Below are positions 23,579 to 33,245 of a stretch of 52,416 nt of DNA, piece after piece. Within the stretch, counting starts at the first letter, position 1. Every line of letters starts with the position of its first letter. Source of the stretch: Bacteroidales bacterium (GTDB lineage: Bacteria; Bacteroidota; Bacteroidia; Bacteroidales; F082); the NCBI GenBank assembly GCA_016291135.1, contig JAEFAE010000016.1, positions 1 to 52,416 on the forward strand, in the 5' to 3' direction. The notes under the pieces were generated by a model. That model was not told where the DNA came from, did no database searches, and saw only the letters and a program-made list of their open reading frames with translations. Made by a program: the position numbers and the translations under genes.

Positions 23579-24853
23579 TTAATCGACGTTGGGAATACGA
23601 TTCGAGAACAGGGAAAACACCGCACCATAGTGTTCGAATCCTTTTTCAGTGATCTGAATCCGATCTCCTTTTTGTCGCAGAAAACCCTTGCCAAAACAAA
23701 AATCGAGTTGCTCGCGATAGGTTTGACTGGCATCTTGCTTAAGCAATGAAGACAAAACCGAAATGGAGAAAGCTCCTGAGTAGGCCGCAATGGCAATATA
23801 TTTTGCAGCGATTTCATTTTCGGGCAACAGGTAGGTGTATTCTTCCTCAAAGGAACGACGGTGGAGCAGCGCATTGTGCAGGCCGTTTTTCCCCACGTTA
23901 TAGGACACACCTTTCCTGTTCATGCTTTGCGCGGAGATGCCAAATCCCTTGTACGGGGCACCCTCCTTCATGCGATGGCGGATATAGGATGAAACACCCA
24001 TGTCGTGATCATTGACAGAAAAGGTGTTCTGTCCGAAAGGGGCTTGATAACCCAATGCCGCAAGTCCTCTATGGTATTGGGAATAGTGTTCAAACAAGGT
24101 GTGTTTCGATGGCAAATCCTTGTTGGCGATCCAGTTGGTCCGCAACTCGTATAGGGTAACTTGTTGCGGTTTCAGCTTTTCGATCAGGGCAAGATCGTTT
24201 TCAATCGTAGCGGCGTTCTGTCCCTTCAATCCGTACATGAAATCAAGATTCACCTTGCCGATTCCGCAACCCCATGCCACAGAGAGCCATTCCTGCATCC
24301 GTTGTGCCACGACACCACGTCTGTTGACCTTGTCCAAAACCGAATCGCTCGCCGTTTGCACGCCCAACGACAATCTGCGGATGCCACCATTCGCGATGGC
24401 CTTCACTTTGTTTTTAGAGAGTGTGTCGAACGAGGCTTCGATGCTCGGCTCAAAGTCAGCGGTAAGTTCAAGTCCGGATAGCACCTCCTTGTATCCGTTC
24501 ATCAACAATGAGAAATTGTCATCAGACAAGGCCGTCGGCGTTCCGCCACCGATATCAAAACCCTGAAGGACCAGGCCGGGATGCTGTTGCTCAAATCGCT
24601 TTATGTCTGAAATAACAGCATGTATATAGCTGTTTTGCACTTTTTCATCCGGGCAAAGCATTCGGGTATATTCACAAAAAGCGCACAGTTGCTTGCAGAA
24701 AGGAATGTGGACGTAAAACGACAGGCATCGCTCATCGTCGAAAGGGAGCGCCCCCGCTACCCGATACCGTGCCCAATCCGTTGGGTCGAGCGGATAGGAC
24801 GTGTTCCAACGGGGATCGTTTTTCCTTGACTCATATAGCTCAGAAACCGTCAT
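23579..24853 (-). CDS. HemN/HemW-like radical SAM protein
   Basis: A 424-residue radical SAM enzyme with the cluster motif CKQLCAFC (residues ~52-59, C-x3-C-x2-C), YVHIPFC before it and GGGTPTALSDDNFS (residues ~102-115), which are signatures of the HemN group. True coproporphyrinogen oxidase function is not assured: sequences of HemW and ChuW type share these motifs. It is the last gene of a four-gene operon with tcdA, a macro-like protein and a second radical SAM enzyme (8 bases upstream), so a role in that unknown pathway is likely rather than haem synthesis. Confidence 0.8.
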   Translation of the reverse strand: MTVSELYESRKNDPRWNTSYPLDPTDWARYRVAGALPFDDERCLSFYVHIPFCKQLCAFCEYTRMLCPDEKVQNSYIHAVISDIKRFEQQHPGLVLQGFDIGGGTPTALSDDNFSLLMNGYKEVLSGLELTADFEPSIEASFDTLSKNKVKAIANGGIRRLSLGVQTASDSVLDKVNRRGVVAQRMQEWLSVAWGCGIGKVNLDFMYGLKGQNAATIENDLALIEKLKPQQVTLYELRTNWIANKDLPSKHTLFEHYSQYHRGLAALGYQAPFGQNTFSVNDHDMGVSSYIRHRMKEGAPYKGFGISAQSMNRKGVSYNVGKNGLHNALLHRRSFEEEYTYLLPENEIAAKYIAIAAYSGAFSISVLSSLLKQDASQTYREQLDFCFGKGFLRQKGDRIQITEKGFEHYGAVFSLFSNRIPNVD

Positions 24854-24861
24854 GCCCTGTC

Positions 24862-25743
24862 CTAATAAATGATGTTGTTTTCGTGAAAACCCTGGCGCAA
24901 GTATGCCCCATCGTACACCAATGACGACTCACAATACTGGGGATTGGCATAATTGCGCATATAAATCTCCAAGATCCTGAGATCTTTATTGTAGAGATAA
25001 TTGGAACATTTGCAGTCGCTACCCCTGTTCATGGATTTCGTGAAATGAACGTGCGGAATACGCTCTAAATGAATCGCTTCCAAATCGACGAAGTGCTCCC
25101 GGCAATAGTCATTGACTTTCATCAGGGCCACAAAACCAATACGAGGGATGCCAAGATCTAGGGTAAAGTCAAGCATCTTACGTGCTTCTTCTGCATGGTC
25201 GATGTACCCTTTGATGAGGTTGCAGCTGGAGTTCAACTTTTGCAAGTCGATGCCCTCAAAGTCGAAAGCGCTTTCAGGTATCCGACAACCATACAATTCA
25301 GATAAGGTATCCGTATCGTAATGATGCAGCGACATCGAAATGCTATCCCATCGCGGGTGTCGCATCAATTCCTGTGACTGCGGGAGCAGTCCGTTGGTGT
25401 TCAAATGCACGTGAAGGTCAGCATAGTCCGGCTCACTCATTTTGAGAAGGATCCGCTCCACCAAATCCGGAACCACCGAAGGCTCCCCTCCTGTGATGTT
25501 CACGCGGTTTACACGGATACCCGATGCGAGCAGCAACCCGATGATCTCAAACAACTTGGGAACATTGAATGGCGTATTGGGAACGGATGCACCCGCGTTA
25601 CTACAGAACAAGCAATGCGCATTGCAACCTTGGGTCACTTTAACAAAAAGGTTCACTGAAGGCTCAACAGGTTGCCCAGGCTCGTCAAGGCAATTGCAAC
25701 CAACGCGCTTGATCTTTATTGCATCGCGAAAACCATCCATCAA
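24862..25743 (-). CDS. Radical SAM protein (MoaA/PqqE-like core)
   Basis: A 293-residue enzyme with the radical SAM motif CNAHCLFC (residues ~39-46) and NITGGEPSVVPDLVERIL (residues ~82-99), the SAM-binding GGEP. A second Cys group (DCKCSNY ... YCESS, residues ~246-275) may hold an auxiliary cluster. Substrate is unknown. It sits 8 bases downstream of the macro-like protein gene and 8 bases upstream of the HemN-like gene. The pair of radical SAM enzymes plus a macro-like protein is not an arrangement I recognise. Confidence 0.8.
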   Translation of the reverse strand: MMDGFRDAIKIKRVGCNCLDEPGQPVEPSVNLFVKVTQGCNAHCLFCSNAGASVPNTPFNVPKLFEIIGLLLASGIRVNRVNITGGEPSVVPDLVERILLKMSEPDYADLHVHLNTNGLLPQSQELMRHPRWDSISMSLHHYDTDTLSELYGCRIPESAFDFEGIDLQKLNSSCNLIKGYIDHAEEARKMLDFTLDLGIPRIGFVALMKVNDYCREHFVDLEAIHLERIPHVHFTKSMNRGSDCKCSNYLYNKDLRILEIYMRNYANPQYCESSLVYDGAYLRQGFHENNIIY

Positions 25744-25751
25744 CTGTTTCC

Positions 25752-27206
25752 TTATATGCTACGGATTCTTTGCAAAAACCGCGACCTGTCGGCAAGCAGG
25801 TCGAACTCCATGATTCCATGCCCCTGCTTGAAGATCGGCTTGTTATCATCACCTACCGGAACATAACAATCCTGTATCCATTGATAGTTCCCATTCGAAC
25901 ATTCCCGCTCAAGAATAGGTTCTACAAGTTGCATTTCATAAAGCGTCCGATGGGCATTGGGTCCCTTCCCTTCGCCACACGATTGAACGAATAGCGGTTG
26001 TCCCGAACAGTGATCCACATAATACTTGTCCAACACATACACCGGGGCCGTTCCTGTTCTTTTTGGGAAAAACACTTCCGGATGGCAAGGACCATCCTGA
26101 ACGAAGTCTTCGCGTATCACACGCTTCAGTCCAAGCGCTTCAACCTTCGCTTCATGTTCGGTAAACATCTTTTGCTCCAGCAGGGCATTGCTCATGTATC
26201 CGTTTTCCTGAATCTCATCCCACACGAGCTCCACCCCTCTTTTAAAAAAGACAAGTGGATAATGGAAAGAGTCATTCATGTAACGATTGTCACCACAATT
26301 GAACCTACCCGTGGCAATGGCAAACAAATCAGACATCAAATCGTCTGCCTTGGTATAATGCACGATGTCGTTAAGCAGTGCCGCAAGCCTTAGCAGCTTG
26401 GTCTTTTCTCTCCTACTATAGATGAATTCCAAAGGGTTGCTTTTGTTCGAAACGGTTAAACCATCCACCATCTCGATCAGCGCATCAAAATCCAAGTAAC
26501 CATTGGCTGAAAACAACGCCGTTTCATTGCTTCGAATCTGGCATTCAATCGCTTTGCAAATCTCTGAACCAATGGTGCCTCTTCTGACATACGACTTGAC
26601 CGCCTCGTCGAAATCCTTCATGAATGCATCGATCTCGGTATAATGGTTTTGACCGTTCAAGGTGATGGCGATATCCGCCAAGGTTCGGACTTGTCCTTGC
26701 TGGTAAAGCCTGACACTTGCCCTGCGCGAGATCCCAGGGAAAGGCTCTTTACGCTTATCACGGCGTTGTTCCTCCAAGATCTTGGCAAAGGACTCGGGCA
26801 AACAAACATTGTCCAGCTCCAAAGCCGCATCAAAGAGCGTTGCCATTTCTTCATCCTTGAAACCCGCAATGCCACAGCCGATACGCGTGACGTAGAAAAA
26901 CAGTTCCTCATGTTCCTCGGCAAAGGCGATGAATTGGTCAACATAAGGCTGGATGGTCTCGAGCCCGCCTTGCATGGTGGGAATCGCATAGCTTTGACCT
27001 TGCAGCCCGACTCCCTGCCCCCAAATGGCGCCAAACTTGTCAACGGCCACCCGGGCAGCGCCACCGCCGTGACGGCCTTGAAGGTTGCTTCCGAAAACGA
27101 AAACCTCATCAGGCTTTAATGAGGCAATGGCATTGGGAGTGTATTGCGGTCGCCCAATACCATGATAGACGCTATGATTGTTTGAATCGTGCATAAGCGA
27201 AATCAT
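25752..27206 (-). CDS. A1S_2505/macro-like domain protein with unknown C-terminal part
   Basis: A 484-residue protein. Residues ~30-150 resemble the A1S_2505 phage-type domain: EVFVFGSNLQGRHGGGAARV, then GLQGQSYAIPTM and VTRIGCGIAGFKDEEMATLF, the last like the ligand loop of macro (ADP-ribose-binding) folds. The middle (~170-320) and C-terminal parts (residues ~330-484, with HPEVFFPKRTGTAPVYVLDK and CVPVGDDN-like segments) match nothing I know. The start at 27206 overlaps the tcdA stop (ATGA); a second ATG four codons later is possible. I infer a nucleotide- or ADP-ribose-linked role in the operon. Confidence 0.65.
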   Translation of the reverse strand: MISLMHDSNNHSVYHGIGRPQYTPNAIASLKPDEVFVFGSNLQGRHGGGAARVAVDKFGAIWGQGVGLQGQSYAIPTMQGGLETIQPYVDQFIAFAEEHEELFFYVTRIGCGIAGFKDEEMATLFDAALELDNVCLPESFAKILEEQRRDKRKEPFPGISRRASVRLYQQGQVRTLADIAITLNGQNHYTEIDAFMKDFDEAVKSYVRRGTIGSEICKAIECQIRSNETALFSANGYLDFDALIEMVDGLTVSNKSNPLEFIYSRREKTKLLRLAALLNDIVHYTKADDLMSDLFAIATGRFNCGDNRYMNDSFHYPLVFFKRGVELVWDEIQENGYMSNALLEQKMFTEHEAKVEALGLKRVIREDFVQDGPCHPEVFFPKRTGTAPVYVLDKYYVDHCSGQPLFVQSCGEGKGPNAHRTLYEMQLVEPILERECSNGNYQWIQDCYVPVGDDNKPIFKQGHGIMEFDLLADRSRFLQRIRSI

Positions 27207-28009
27207 TTACCGTTAACATATAGGTCATTCATCACCAATCCGGCAAGCGTGAAGCCGAAGATGGCCGTGATATGGGCCGAGGTGCCATTGATTTGGGCCT
27301 TCGACGAACACCATTCGTGATTGACGAGGTCGGGATTGCCAGCAGCGATGATGGCCTTGGGACACATACAAGCGCTTGTGCCACAGGTACTTGCACCACC
27401 TTTGTTAGGCAACACCTCGGGCGAAAACACGCAGAGGAACTTCTTCTTCGGGAAGGTTTTCGCTTTTCTGAGGCGCTTGCGCATCATACTGGCCAACGGA
27501 CAACCGTTCACCTCCCAGAACTCGGCCACCTGTATCTTGGTCGGATCCATTTTGAGTGCGGCACCCATGGCCGAGAACAGCTTGCCCGGACATTCGGTGG
27601 CGTGCAGGATAAGATGTATCTTGTCCTTGAGACTGTCGATGGCGTCGATGATGTAGTCGTAGGTCTCGAGTTGGAACATCTCCGCATTCTCGGCGGAATA
27701 GATCTCCTGAACCGCATTGATCTCCGCCTTCGGATTGATCTCCAAAAGACGTTCTTTCAGCACCTCCACCTTGACCTGTCCCACGGTTTTGGTGGTGGCT
27801 TGCAACTGCCGGTTGACATTGGTGATGCACACGCGGTCGCTGTCCACAATGGTGAGGTGACTGATGCCGCTGCGCACCAGGCTCTCGGCACACCAACTGC
27901 CCACGCCCCCTACGCCAAAGATGATGACACGCTTGTTCAAAACACGCTCCATCGTCTCTTCGCCCAAAAGCAGGTTCAAACGGTTGAATATGGGGTTTTG
28001 TGCACTCAT
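27203..28009 (-). CDS. tcdA: tRNA threonylcarbamoyladenosine dehydratase TcdA
   Basis: The start MSAQNPIFNRLNLLLG at 28009 lies 19 bases below a -7 element (28028-28035), giving 268 residues, the family length. E1-like ATP binding is shown by VIIFGVGGVGSWCAESLVRS (residues ~27-46) and VDSDRVCITNVNRQ, and the C-terminal GGASTCGTSACMCPK carries the cysteines. TcdA (CsdL/YgdL) converts t6A to cyclic ct6A at tRNA position 37, using ATP. It usually stands alone or beside csd genes; here it leads an operon with a macro-like protein and two radical SAM genes. Confidence 0.88.
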   Translation of the reverse strand: MSAQNPIFNRLNLLLGEETMERVLNKRVIIFGVGGVGSWCAESLVRSGISHLTIVDSDRVCITNVNRQLQATTKTVGQVKVEVLKERLLEINPKAEINAVQEIYSAENAEMFQLETYDYIIDAIDSLKDKIHLILHATECPGKLFSAMGAALKMDPTKIQVAEFWEVNGCPLASMMRKRLRKAKTFPKKKFLCVFSPEVLPNKGGASTCGTSACMCPKAIIAAGNPDLVNHEWCSSKAQINGTSAHITAIFGFTLAGLVMNDLYVNGK

Positions 28010-28027
28010 AATTGGCTTATCGAATTG

Positions 28028-28035
28028 CAAAGATA
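28028..28035 (-). promoter_or_regulatory. -7 promoter element of the tcdA operon
   Basis: TATCTTTG on the minus strand, exact TAnnTTTG, 18-19 bases above the tcdA ATG at 28009. It decides that start over an in-frame ATG at 28030. Confidence 0.65.
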
Positions 28036-28103
28036 GTGGTTTTAGGCAAATGATCTCTTTTCGTGCTATTTAAAACTACTGAAGGTGCTGAAATAATTAT
28101 TCC

Positions 28104-28111
28104 TATATTTG
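28104..28111 (+). promoter_or_regulatory. -7 promoter element for the iminopeptidase gene
   Basis: TATATTTG, exact TAnnTTTG, 29 bases before the ATG at 28141. Confidence 0.65.
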
Positions 28112-28140
28112 CAAAACCATCATTAAAAAAACATGCTACT

Positions 28141-29037
28141 ATGAAACAACACCCCATCCGTGAAGGATACATGCCCTACCTTGGCTATCAGACCTATTAC
28201 CGTATCGTCGGCGAACCTTCAACCAAACCCGCACTCCTCTGTCTGCATGGCGGACCAGGCAGCACACACAACTATTTTGAGGTATTGGACCGCATCGCCG
28301 ACACGGGCCGTCAAGTGATCTCGTACGACCAAATCGGCTGCGGCAACTCCTATCTCGACGGTCATCCCGAATTGTGGACGCAAGAGACGTGGATCAACGA
28401 GCTTATCGCACTGCGCGAGCATCTTCATCTCGACCAAGTCCATCTTCTTGGCCAGTCGTGGGGTGCCATGCAGGCCATCGCCTATATCATCGACTGCCAG
28501 CCCACAGGCATCAAGTCCGTGATTCTCTCATCGGGCCATGCCTCGAGTTCGCTCTGGGCCAGCGAGCAGCACCGCCTCATCAAATACATGTCGGAAACGG
28601 ACCAGGAAGCCATCCGTCACGCCGAGGCCACCGGCAAGTGGGACGACCCTGACTACCTCCTTGCCAACGAGCATTATTATGAGCGCTACGTCATCAGCGT
28701 GGATGAGAACTCGCCCGAGTGCCTACGCCGTCCCAAACGCGCGGGCAACGAGGCTTACCTCTACGGATGGGGCCCCAACGAGTACCAGCCCTTGGGCGAC
28801 CTGGCCGATTTCGAATATACCGACCGCCTCCATCAGATCAAACAGCCCTGCCTGATTTGCAGCGGAACACGCGACATCTGCACCCCCGTGGTAGCGGCAT
28901 CGCTCTATGAGAACATCCCAAACAGCCGTTGGGAGGTCTTCAAAGGAGCACGTCACACCTGCTTCGTCGAACAGAACGACAAGTACTGCGCCATCTTGGA
29001 GCGTTGGTTGGAGGAAACCGATTCCCTCACCGACTAA
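28141..29037 (+). CDS. Proline iminopeptidase-family alpha/beta hydrolase
   Basis: A 298-residue alpha/beta hydrolase from the ATG at 28141 (MKQHPIREGYMPY); a longer frame runs over the promoter. The oxyanion segment LLCLHGGPGSTHNYFE (residues ~34-49) and the nucleophile elbow LLGQSWGAMQAIAY (residues ~102-115, GQSWG with Ser) are the proline iminopeptidase pattern; DICTPVV near residue ~246 and GARHTCF near ~273 place the Asp and His. It removes N-terminal proline or similar residues from short peptides in the cytoplasm. It stands as a single gene with its own promoter. Confidence 0.88.
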   Translation: MKQHPIREGYMPYLGYQTYYRIVGEPSTKPALLCLHGGPGSTHNYFEVLDRIADTGRQVISYDQIGCGNSYLDGHPELWTQETWINELIALREHLHLDQVHLLGQSWGAMQAIAYIIDCQPTGIKSVILSSGHASSSLWASEQHRLIKYMSETDQEAIRHAEATGKWDDPDYLLANEHYYERYVISVDENSPECLRRPKRAGNEAYLYGWGPNEYQPLGDLADFEYTDRLHQIKQPCLICSGTRDICTPVVAASLYENIPNSRWEVFKGARHTCFVEQNDKYCAILERWLEETDSLTD

Positions 29038-29110
29038 GGCAAGACAGCGACTTTTATCCTTGTAGCTTCGTTATTGGATAACGATGGCATCAACGTTCAT
29101 TCTTTTTTAC

Positions 29111-29118
29111 TATTTTTG
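29111..29118 (+). promoter_or_regulatory. -7 promoter element for the DUF362 lipoprotein gene
   Basis: TATTTTTG, exact TAnnTTTG, 22 bases before the ATG at 29140. Confidence 0.65.
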
Positions 29119-29139
29119 CAGTCCTTTGCTATCCAATCA

Positions 29140-30165
29140 ATGAAGCATCTTTTTATCACCCTCCTGTGCGCCATGGCCTTTGCCGCCTGCACGACCAACC
29201 AACCTGATGACAATCTAAACAAAACAGATATGGAAAACACCGCTAAAGTCTATCTCACCCGCGAAATCAGCCCCGAAGCGCTGGTGCGGATCTACAAGGC
29301 GCTGGGCGTGGAAGCCACTGGCCGCGTGGCCGTGAAAATCTCGACCGGCGAAGGCAGCAACCCGAACTACCTGAAACCTGAACTCATCAAAGACCTGGTA
29401 CACGAGGTGGAAGGCACCATCGTGGAATGCAACACCGCCTATGGCAACGGCCCAGGCGACGAAAAAGACGAACGCAACAACTCGGCAGTGCACTGGGAGG
29501 TGATCCGTCGGCATGGTTTCACCGACTATTTCCCCGTCGACATCATGGACGAATACGACGAGATCCGCATCCCCGTGAAGGACCAATCGCACATCAAATA
29601 CGACATCGTGGGCGGCCATATTGCCAACTACGACTTCATGATCGCCCTCAACCACTTCAAGGGCCATCCCATGGGCGGCTATGGCGGTGCGCTGAAAAAC
29701 CTCAGCATCGGTTGCGCCAGCAGCAACGGCAAGGCTTACATCCACTCTTCAGGAAAGATGGAGAAACTCGACATGGCCAAGCTCTGGACCCCCGAGTACA
29801 TCGGCGACCAGGACGGCTTCCTCGAGAGCATGGCAGCGGCAGCCCAGGCCGTGGTGAACTACTTCAACCGGCAACAAGGCATCATCTTCATCAACGTGAT
29901 GAACAATATGTCGATCGACTGCGACTGTGTAGATCATCCCGCCCCCGTGAAGCTTGAAGACTACGGCATCCTCGCCTCCACCGACCCCGTGGCCCTCGAC
30001 CAGGCCTGTGTCGACATCATCAACAACCAGCAGGTGACCGCTACCAACGATCCCACCGACCTGCTCTCCCGCATCGACAAGCAACACGGCACCCACACCA
30101 TCGATCATGCCGAAGCCATCGGGCTGGGCACCAGGAAATACACCATCGTCAACATCGACAAGTGA
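29140..30165 (+). CDS. DUF362 domain lipoprotein
   Basis: A 341-residue protein starting MKHLFITLLCAMAFAACTTN, a signal peptide with lipobox (FAAC). The body is a DUF362 domain, with GRVAVKISTGEGSNPNYLKP (residues ~61-80), IALNHFKGHPMGGYGGALKN (residues ~167-186) and ILASTDPVALDQACVDIINN near the end. DUF362 proteins are often ferredoxin-linked, but no CxxCxxC cluster motif is visible here. Function is unknown. An M16 protease gene follows after 26 bases, so the two may be co-expressed. Confidence 0.82.
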   Translation: MKHLFITLLCAMAFAACTTNQPDDNLNKTDMENTAKVYLTREISPEALVRIYKALGVEATGRVAVKISTGEGSNPNYLKPELIKDLVHEVEGTIVECNTAYGNGPGDEKDERNNSAVHWEVIRRHGFTDYFPVDIMDEYDEIRIPVKDQSHIKYDIVGGHIANYDFMIALNHFKGHPMGGYGGALKNLSIGCASSNGKAYIHSSGKMEKLDMAKLWTPEYIGDQDGFLESMAAAAQAVVNYFNRQQGIIFINVMNNMSIDCDCVDHPAPVKLEDYGILASTDPVALDQACVDIINNQQVTATNDPTDLLSRIDKQHGTHTIDHAEAIGLGTRKYTIVNIDK

Positions 30166-30191
30166 TCATTCAACACAACAAAATCAATACA

Positions 30192-33131
30192 ATGAACAAA
30201 AAACAATGCTTTCGCCCATTGGTGACGATCCTCCTCTCGCTGATGATCCTCCAATGCGCCACTTTCACTTCCTGCAAGAAGCAGCAAGTCAAGTATCCTT
30301 ACGAGACCGTCAAAGGCGATCTCAGTGAAGCCCGGATCTACACCCTCGACAACGGCCTGACGGTCTACTTGAGCGTCAACAAGGAAGAGCCCCGTATCCA
30401 GACCTACATCGCGGTACGCACCGGCTCGAAGAACGACCCCGCCGAGACCACCGGCCTCGCCCACTACCTCGAACACCTGATGTTCAAGGGTACCACCCAC
30501 TTCGGCACCACCGACTACGAAGCCGAGAAGCCCTTCCTCGACGACATCGAGGCCCGGTATGAGAAATACCGCACCCTCACCGACCCCGAGGAACGCCGCG
30601 TCGCCTACCACGAGATCGACTCTGTGAGCCAGCTGGCCGCCCAGTATTTCATCCCCAACGAGTACGACAAGCTCATGTCGGTCATCGGCGCGGAAGGCAC
30701 CAACGCCTACACCTCGAACGACGTGACCTGCTACACCGAAGACATCCCTTCCAACGAGATCGAGAACTGGGCCAAGATCCAGGCCGACCGTTTCCAGAAC
30801 ATGGTCATCCGCGGCTTCCACACCGAACTCGAGGCCGTGTACGAGGAGTATAACATCGGCATCGCACAAGACAGCCGCAAAGTGTGGGAAGCCTTGAGCG
30901 CCATGCTCTTCCCCACCCACCCCTATGGCACACAGACCACCATCGGCACCCAAGAACACCTGAAGAACCCCAGCATCACCAACATCAAGAACTACTTCAA
31001 CAAGTGGTACCGCCCGAACAACGTGGCCATCTGCATGGCTGGCGACTTCAACCCCGATGAGGTCATCGCCATCATCGACAAGTACTTTGGCCCATGGCAG
31101 CCCGGCGACGATGTGAAACAGCCTGAGTTCCCCGCCATGGCACCCATCAGCAGCCCCCGCGACACCTCCGTCTACGGCCTGGAGGCTGAGAACCTGATGC
31201 TCGGCTGGCGCTTCGACCGCGGCAACTCCATGCAGATCGACACCCTCGACATCATCGGCTCGATGCTGAGCAACGGCACCGCCGGCCTCATCGACCTGGA
31301 TATCAACCAACAGATGCAGATGCTGTACGCCTTTGCCGGCTCAGAGACCTTACGCGACTATACCAGCTTCATCATGGGTGGCTCGCCCCGTCCCGGCCAA
31401 AGCCTCGAAGAAGCCCAAGCCCTGCTGCTGGCCGAGATCGAAAAGCTGAAAGCCGGCGACTTCTCCGACGACCTGCTGCCTTCCGTTGTCAACAACGCCA
31501 AACTCAACTACTACAACTCCCTGGAAAGCAACATGGCACGCGCCAACATGTTCGTCAACACCTACATCAACGAGATCCCCTGGCAACAAAGCGTCGGCTA
31601 TCTCGACCGCATCTCGAAACTCACCAAACAAGACATCATCGACTTCGCCAACCGCCATTTCAACGACAACTACGTGGTGGTGTACAAACGCCAAGGGGTG
31701 GATGAAAACCAGAAGAAGATCGACAAGCCCGCCATCACCCCCATCCCGGCCAACCGCGACCTGGTGAGCGACTTCGTCAAGGAAGTCCAGAACACCGAGG
31801 TCCAGCCCATCGAGCCTCGTTTCATCGACTTCCAGAAAGACCTCACCTTCGGCAATACCGAGGCAGGCTTGCCCTATATCTATGTACAGAATAAGGAGAA
31901 CGGTCGCTTCAACCTGTCGTTCCGTTATGACTTCGGTCAAGAAACCGACCTTCGCTACGACCTGGCCTCCCAGTACATCGAATACCTGGGCACCGACCAG
32001 CTCAGCAACGAGGAGATCAAGCAGCAGTTCTATAAGCTCGCCTGCGACTACTACATCTATGCCGGACCGCGCAGCATCACCATCAACCTCCGTGGCTTGA
32101 GCGAGAACATGCCCCAAGCCCTGGCACTGATGGAGAACGTGATGCAGAACGCACAAGCCGACCCGATGGTCGCCCAGATGTGCATCCAGCAGCTGATGAA
32201 GGCCCGTATGGATGCCAAGCTGAACCAACGCAGCAACTTCAGCGCCTTGGTGGATTACGGCGTCTATGGCCCGTACAACCCCTCGCGCAACATCCTCTCT
32301 CTGGAGCAGCTGATGAAGCAAGATCCCCAGGAACTTCTCGACCTGCTGAAGAACCTCAAGAACTACAAGCACACCGTGTTATATTATGGCCCGATGACTG
32401 CCGAGGAGATGGCCAAGGCCGTTACGGAGAACCATCCCACCGTGGCCGAGTTGCAAGACGCCCCTGAAGGCAAGCACTACGAGATGCAACCCACTCCCGA
32501 GAACGAGATCCTCATCGCACCTTACGATGCCAAGAACATCTACATGCGCATGATCCACAACGAAAGCCGCGATTGGAATCCCGAAGAGGCTGCCGTCAAG
32601 GCCCTGTTCAACGAATACTACGGCGGCGGCATGAACACCATCGTGTTCCAGGAGATGCGCGAAGCCCGTGGCTTGGCCTACAACGCCTTCGCCGCTTACA
32701 TGGAGCCGAGCTACAAGGATCAGAAGGAATACTTCTTCACCCACATCATCACCCAGAACGACAAGATGATGGATGCGGTCACCCATTTCCTGGAGATCCT
32801 CAACGAGATGCCTCAGAGCGAGCAGGCCTTCGGCATCGCCAAAGACGCCCTCACCAAACGCCTGGCCAGCCAGCGCACCACCAAGTTCAGCCTCATCAAC
32901 GCCTGGCTGAGCGCCCAGCAGAAAGGCATCGACTACGACCTCAACGAACAGATCTACAAGGCCCTGCCCAACCTCACCCTGCAAGACATCGTGAAGTTCG
33001 AACAGGAGCAGATGGCCAACAAGCCCTACCGCTACGTCATCCTCGGCAACGAGAAGGAACTCGACATGAAGGCCCTCGGACAGATGGGCACAATCAAGCG
33101 CCTCTCCACCGAGGAGATCTTCGGTTATTGA
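30192..33131 (+). CDS. M16-family zinc metalloprotease, double-domain, exported
   Basis: The start MNKKQCFRPLVTILLS at 30192 gives 979 residues with a signal-like hydrophobic segment ending at FTSCKK, suggesting a lipoprotein. The zinc motif HYLEH (H-x-x-E-H) lies in TGLAHYLEHLMFKGTTHFG (residues ~87-105), with the third ligand Glu in ELEAVYEEYN (~214-223). A second, catalytically inactive M16 half follows (~560-979), as usual for pitrilysin-like pairs. It degrades short peptides in the periplasm. Codons are strongly GC-ending, typical for high expression. A perfect terminator closes it at 33155-33190. Confidence 0.9.
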   Translation: MNKKQCFRPLVTILLSLMILQCATFTSCKKQQVKYPYETVKGDLSEARIYTLDNGLTVYLSVNKEEPRIQTYIAVRTGSKNDPAETTGLAHYLEHLMFKGTTHFGTTDYEAEKPFLDDIEARYEKYRTLTDPEERRVAYHEIDSVSQLAAQYFIPNEYDKLMSVIGAEGTNAYTSNDVTCYTEDIPSNEIENWAKIQADRFQNMVIRGFHTELEAVYEEYNIGIAQDSRKVWEALSAMLFPTHPYGTQTTIGTQEHLKNPSITNIKNYFNKWYRPNNVAICMAGDFNPDEVIAIIDKYFGPWQPGDDVKQPEFPAMAPISSPRDTSVYGLEAENLMLGWRFDRGNSMQIDTLDIIGSMLSNGTAGLIDLDINQQMQMLYAFAGSETLRDYTSFIMGGSPRPGQSLEEAQALLLAEIEKLKAGDFSDDLLPSVVNNAKLNYYNSLESNMARANMFVNTYINEIPWQQSVGYLDRISKLTKQDIIDFANRHFNDNYVVVYKRQGVDENQKKIDKPAITPIPANRDLVSDFVKEVQNTEVQPIEPRFIDFQKDLTFGNTEAGLPYIYVQNKENGRFNLSFRYDFGQETDLRYDLASQYIEYLGTDQLSNEEIKQQFYKLACDYYIYAGPRSITINLRGLSENMPQALALMENVMQNAQADPMVAQMCIQQLMKARMDAKLNQRSNFSALVDYGVYGPYNPSRNILSLEQLMKQDPQELLDLLKNLKNYKHTVLYYGPMTAEEMAKAVTENHPTVAELQDAPEGKHYEMQPTPENEILIAPYDAKNIYMRMIHNESRDWNPEEAAVKALFNEYYGGGMNTIVFQEMREARGLAYNAFAAYMEPSYKDQKEYFFTHIITQNDKMMDAVTHFLEILNEMPQSEQAFGIAKDALTKRLASQRTTKFSLINAWLSAQQKGIDYDLNEQIYKALPNLTLQDIVKFEQEQMANKPYRYVILGNEKELDMKALGQMGTIKRLSTEEIFGY

Positions 33132-33154
33132 TCGGACCTCCGATCGACAAACAA

Positions 33155-33190
33155 AACGAGGGTGAAATTCCATTTCACCCTCGTTTTTTA
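33155..33190. terminator. Bidirectional intrinsic terminator
   Basis: Perfect 14-bp stem: AACGAGGGTGAAAT (33155-33168) and ATTTCACCCTCGTT (33172-33185), then a T run (33184-33189); the opposite strand has AAAA before the stem. It closes both the M16 gene and the convergent barrel gene. Confidence 0.85.
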
Positions 33191-33245
33191 TGTGCTGTTT
33201 CGGTGCCTGGCTTTCAGGCGCGCACCTTGGTTGTTGGAGGCTGTC

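Noticed and set aside
23579..24853. Calling the gene hemN or hemW
   Set aside because: The C-x3-C-x2-C and GGGTPT motifs are shared by several radical SAM groups, and its operon has nothing to do with haem.
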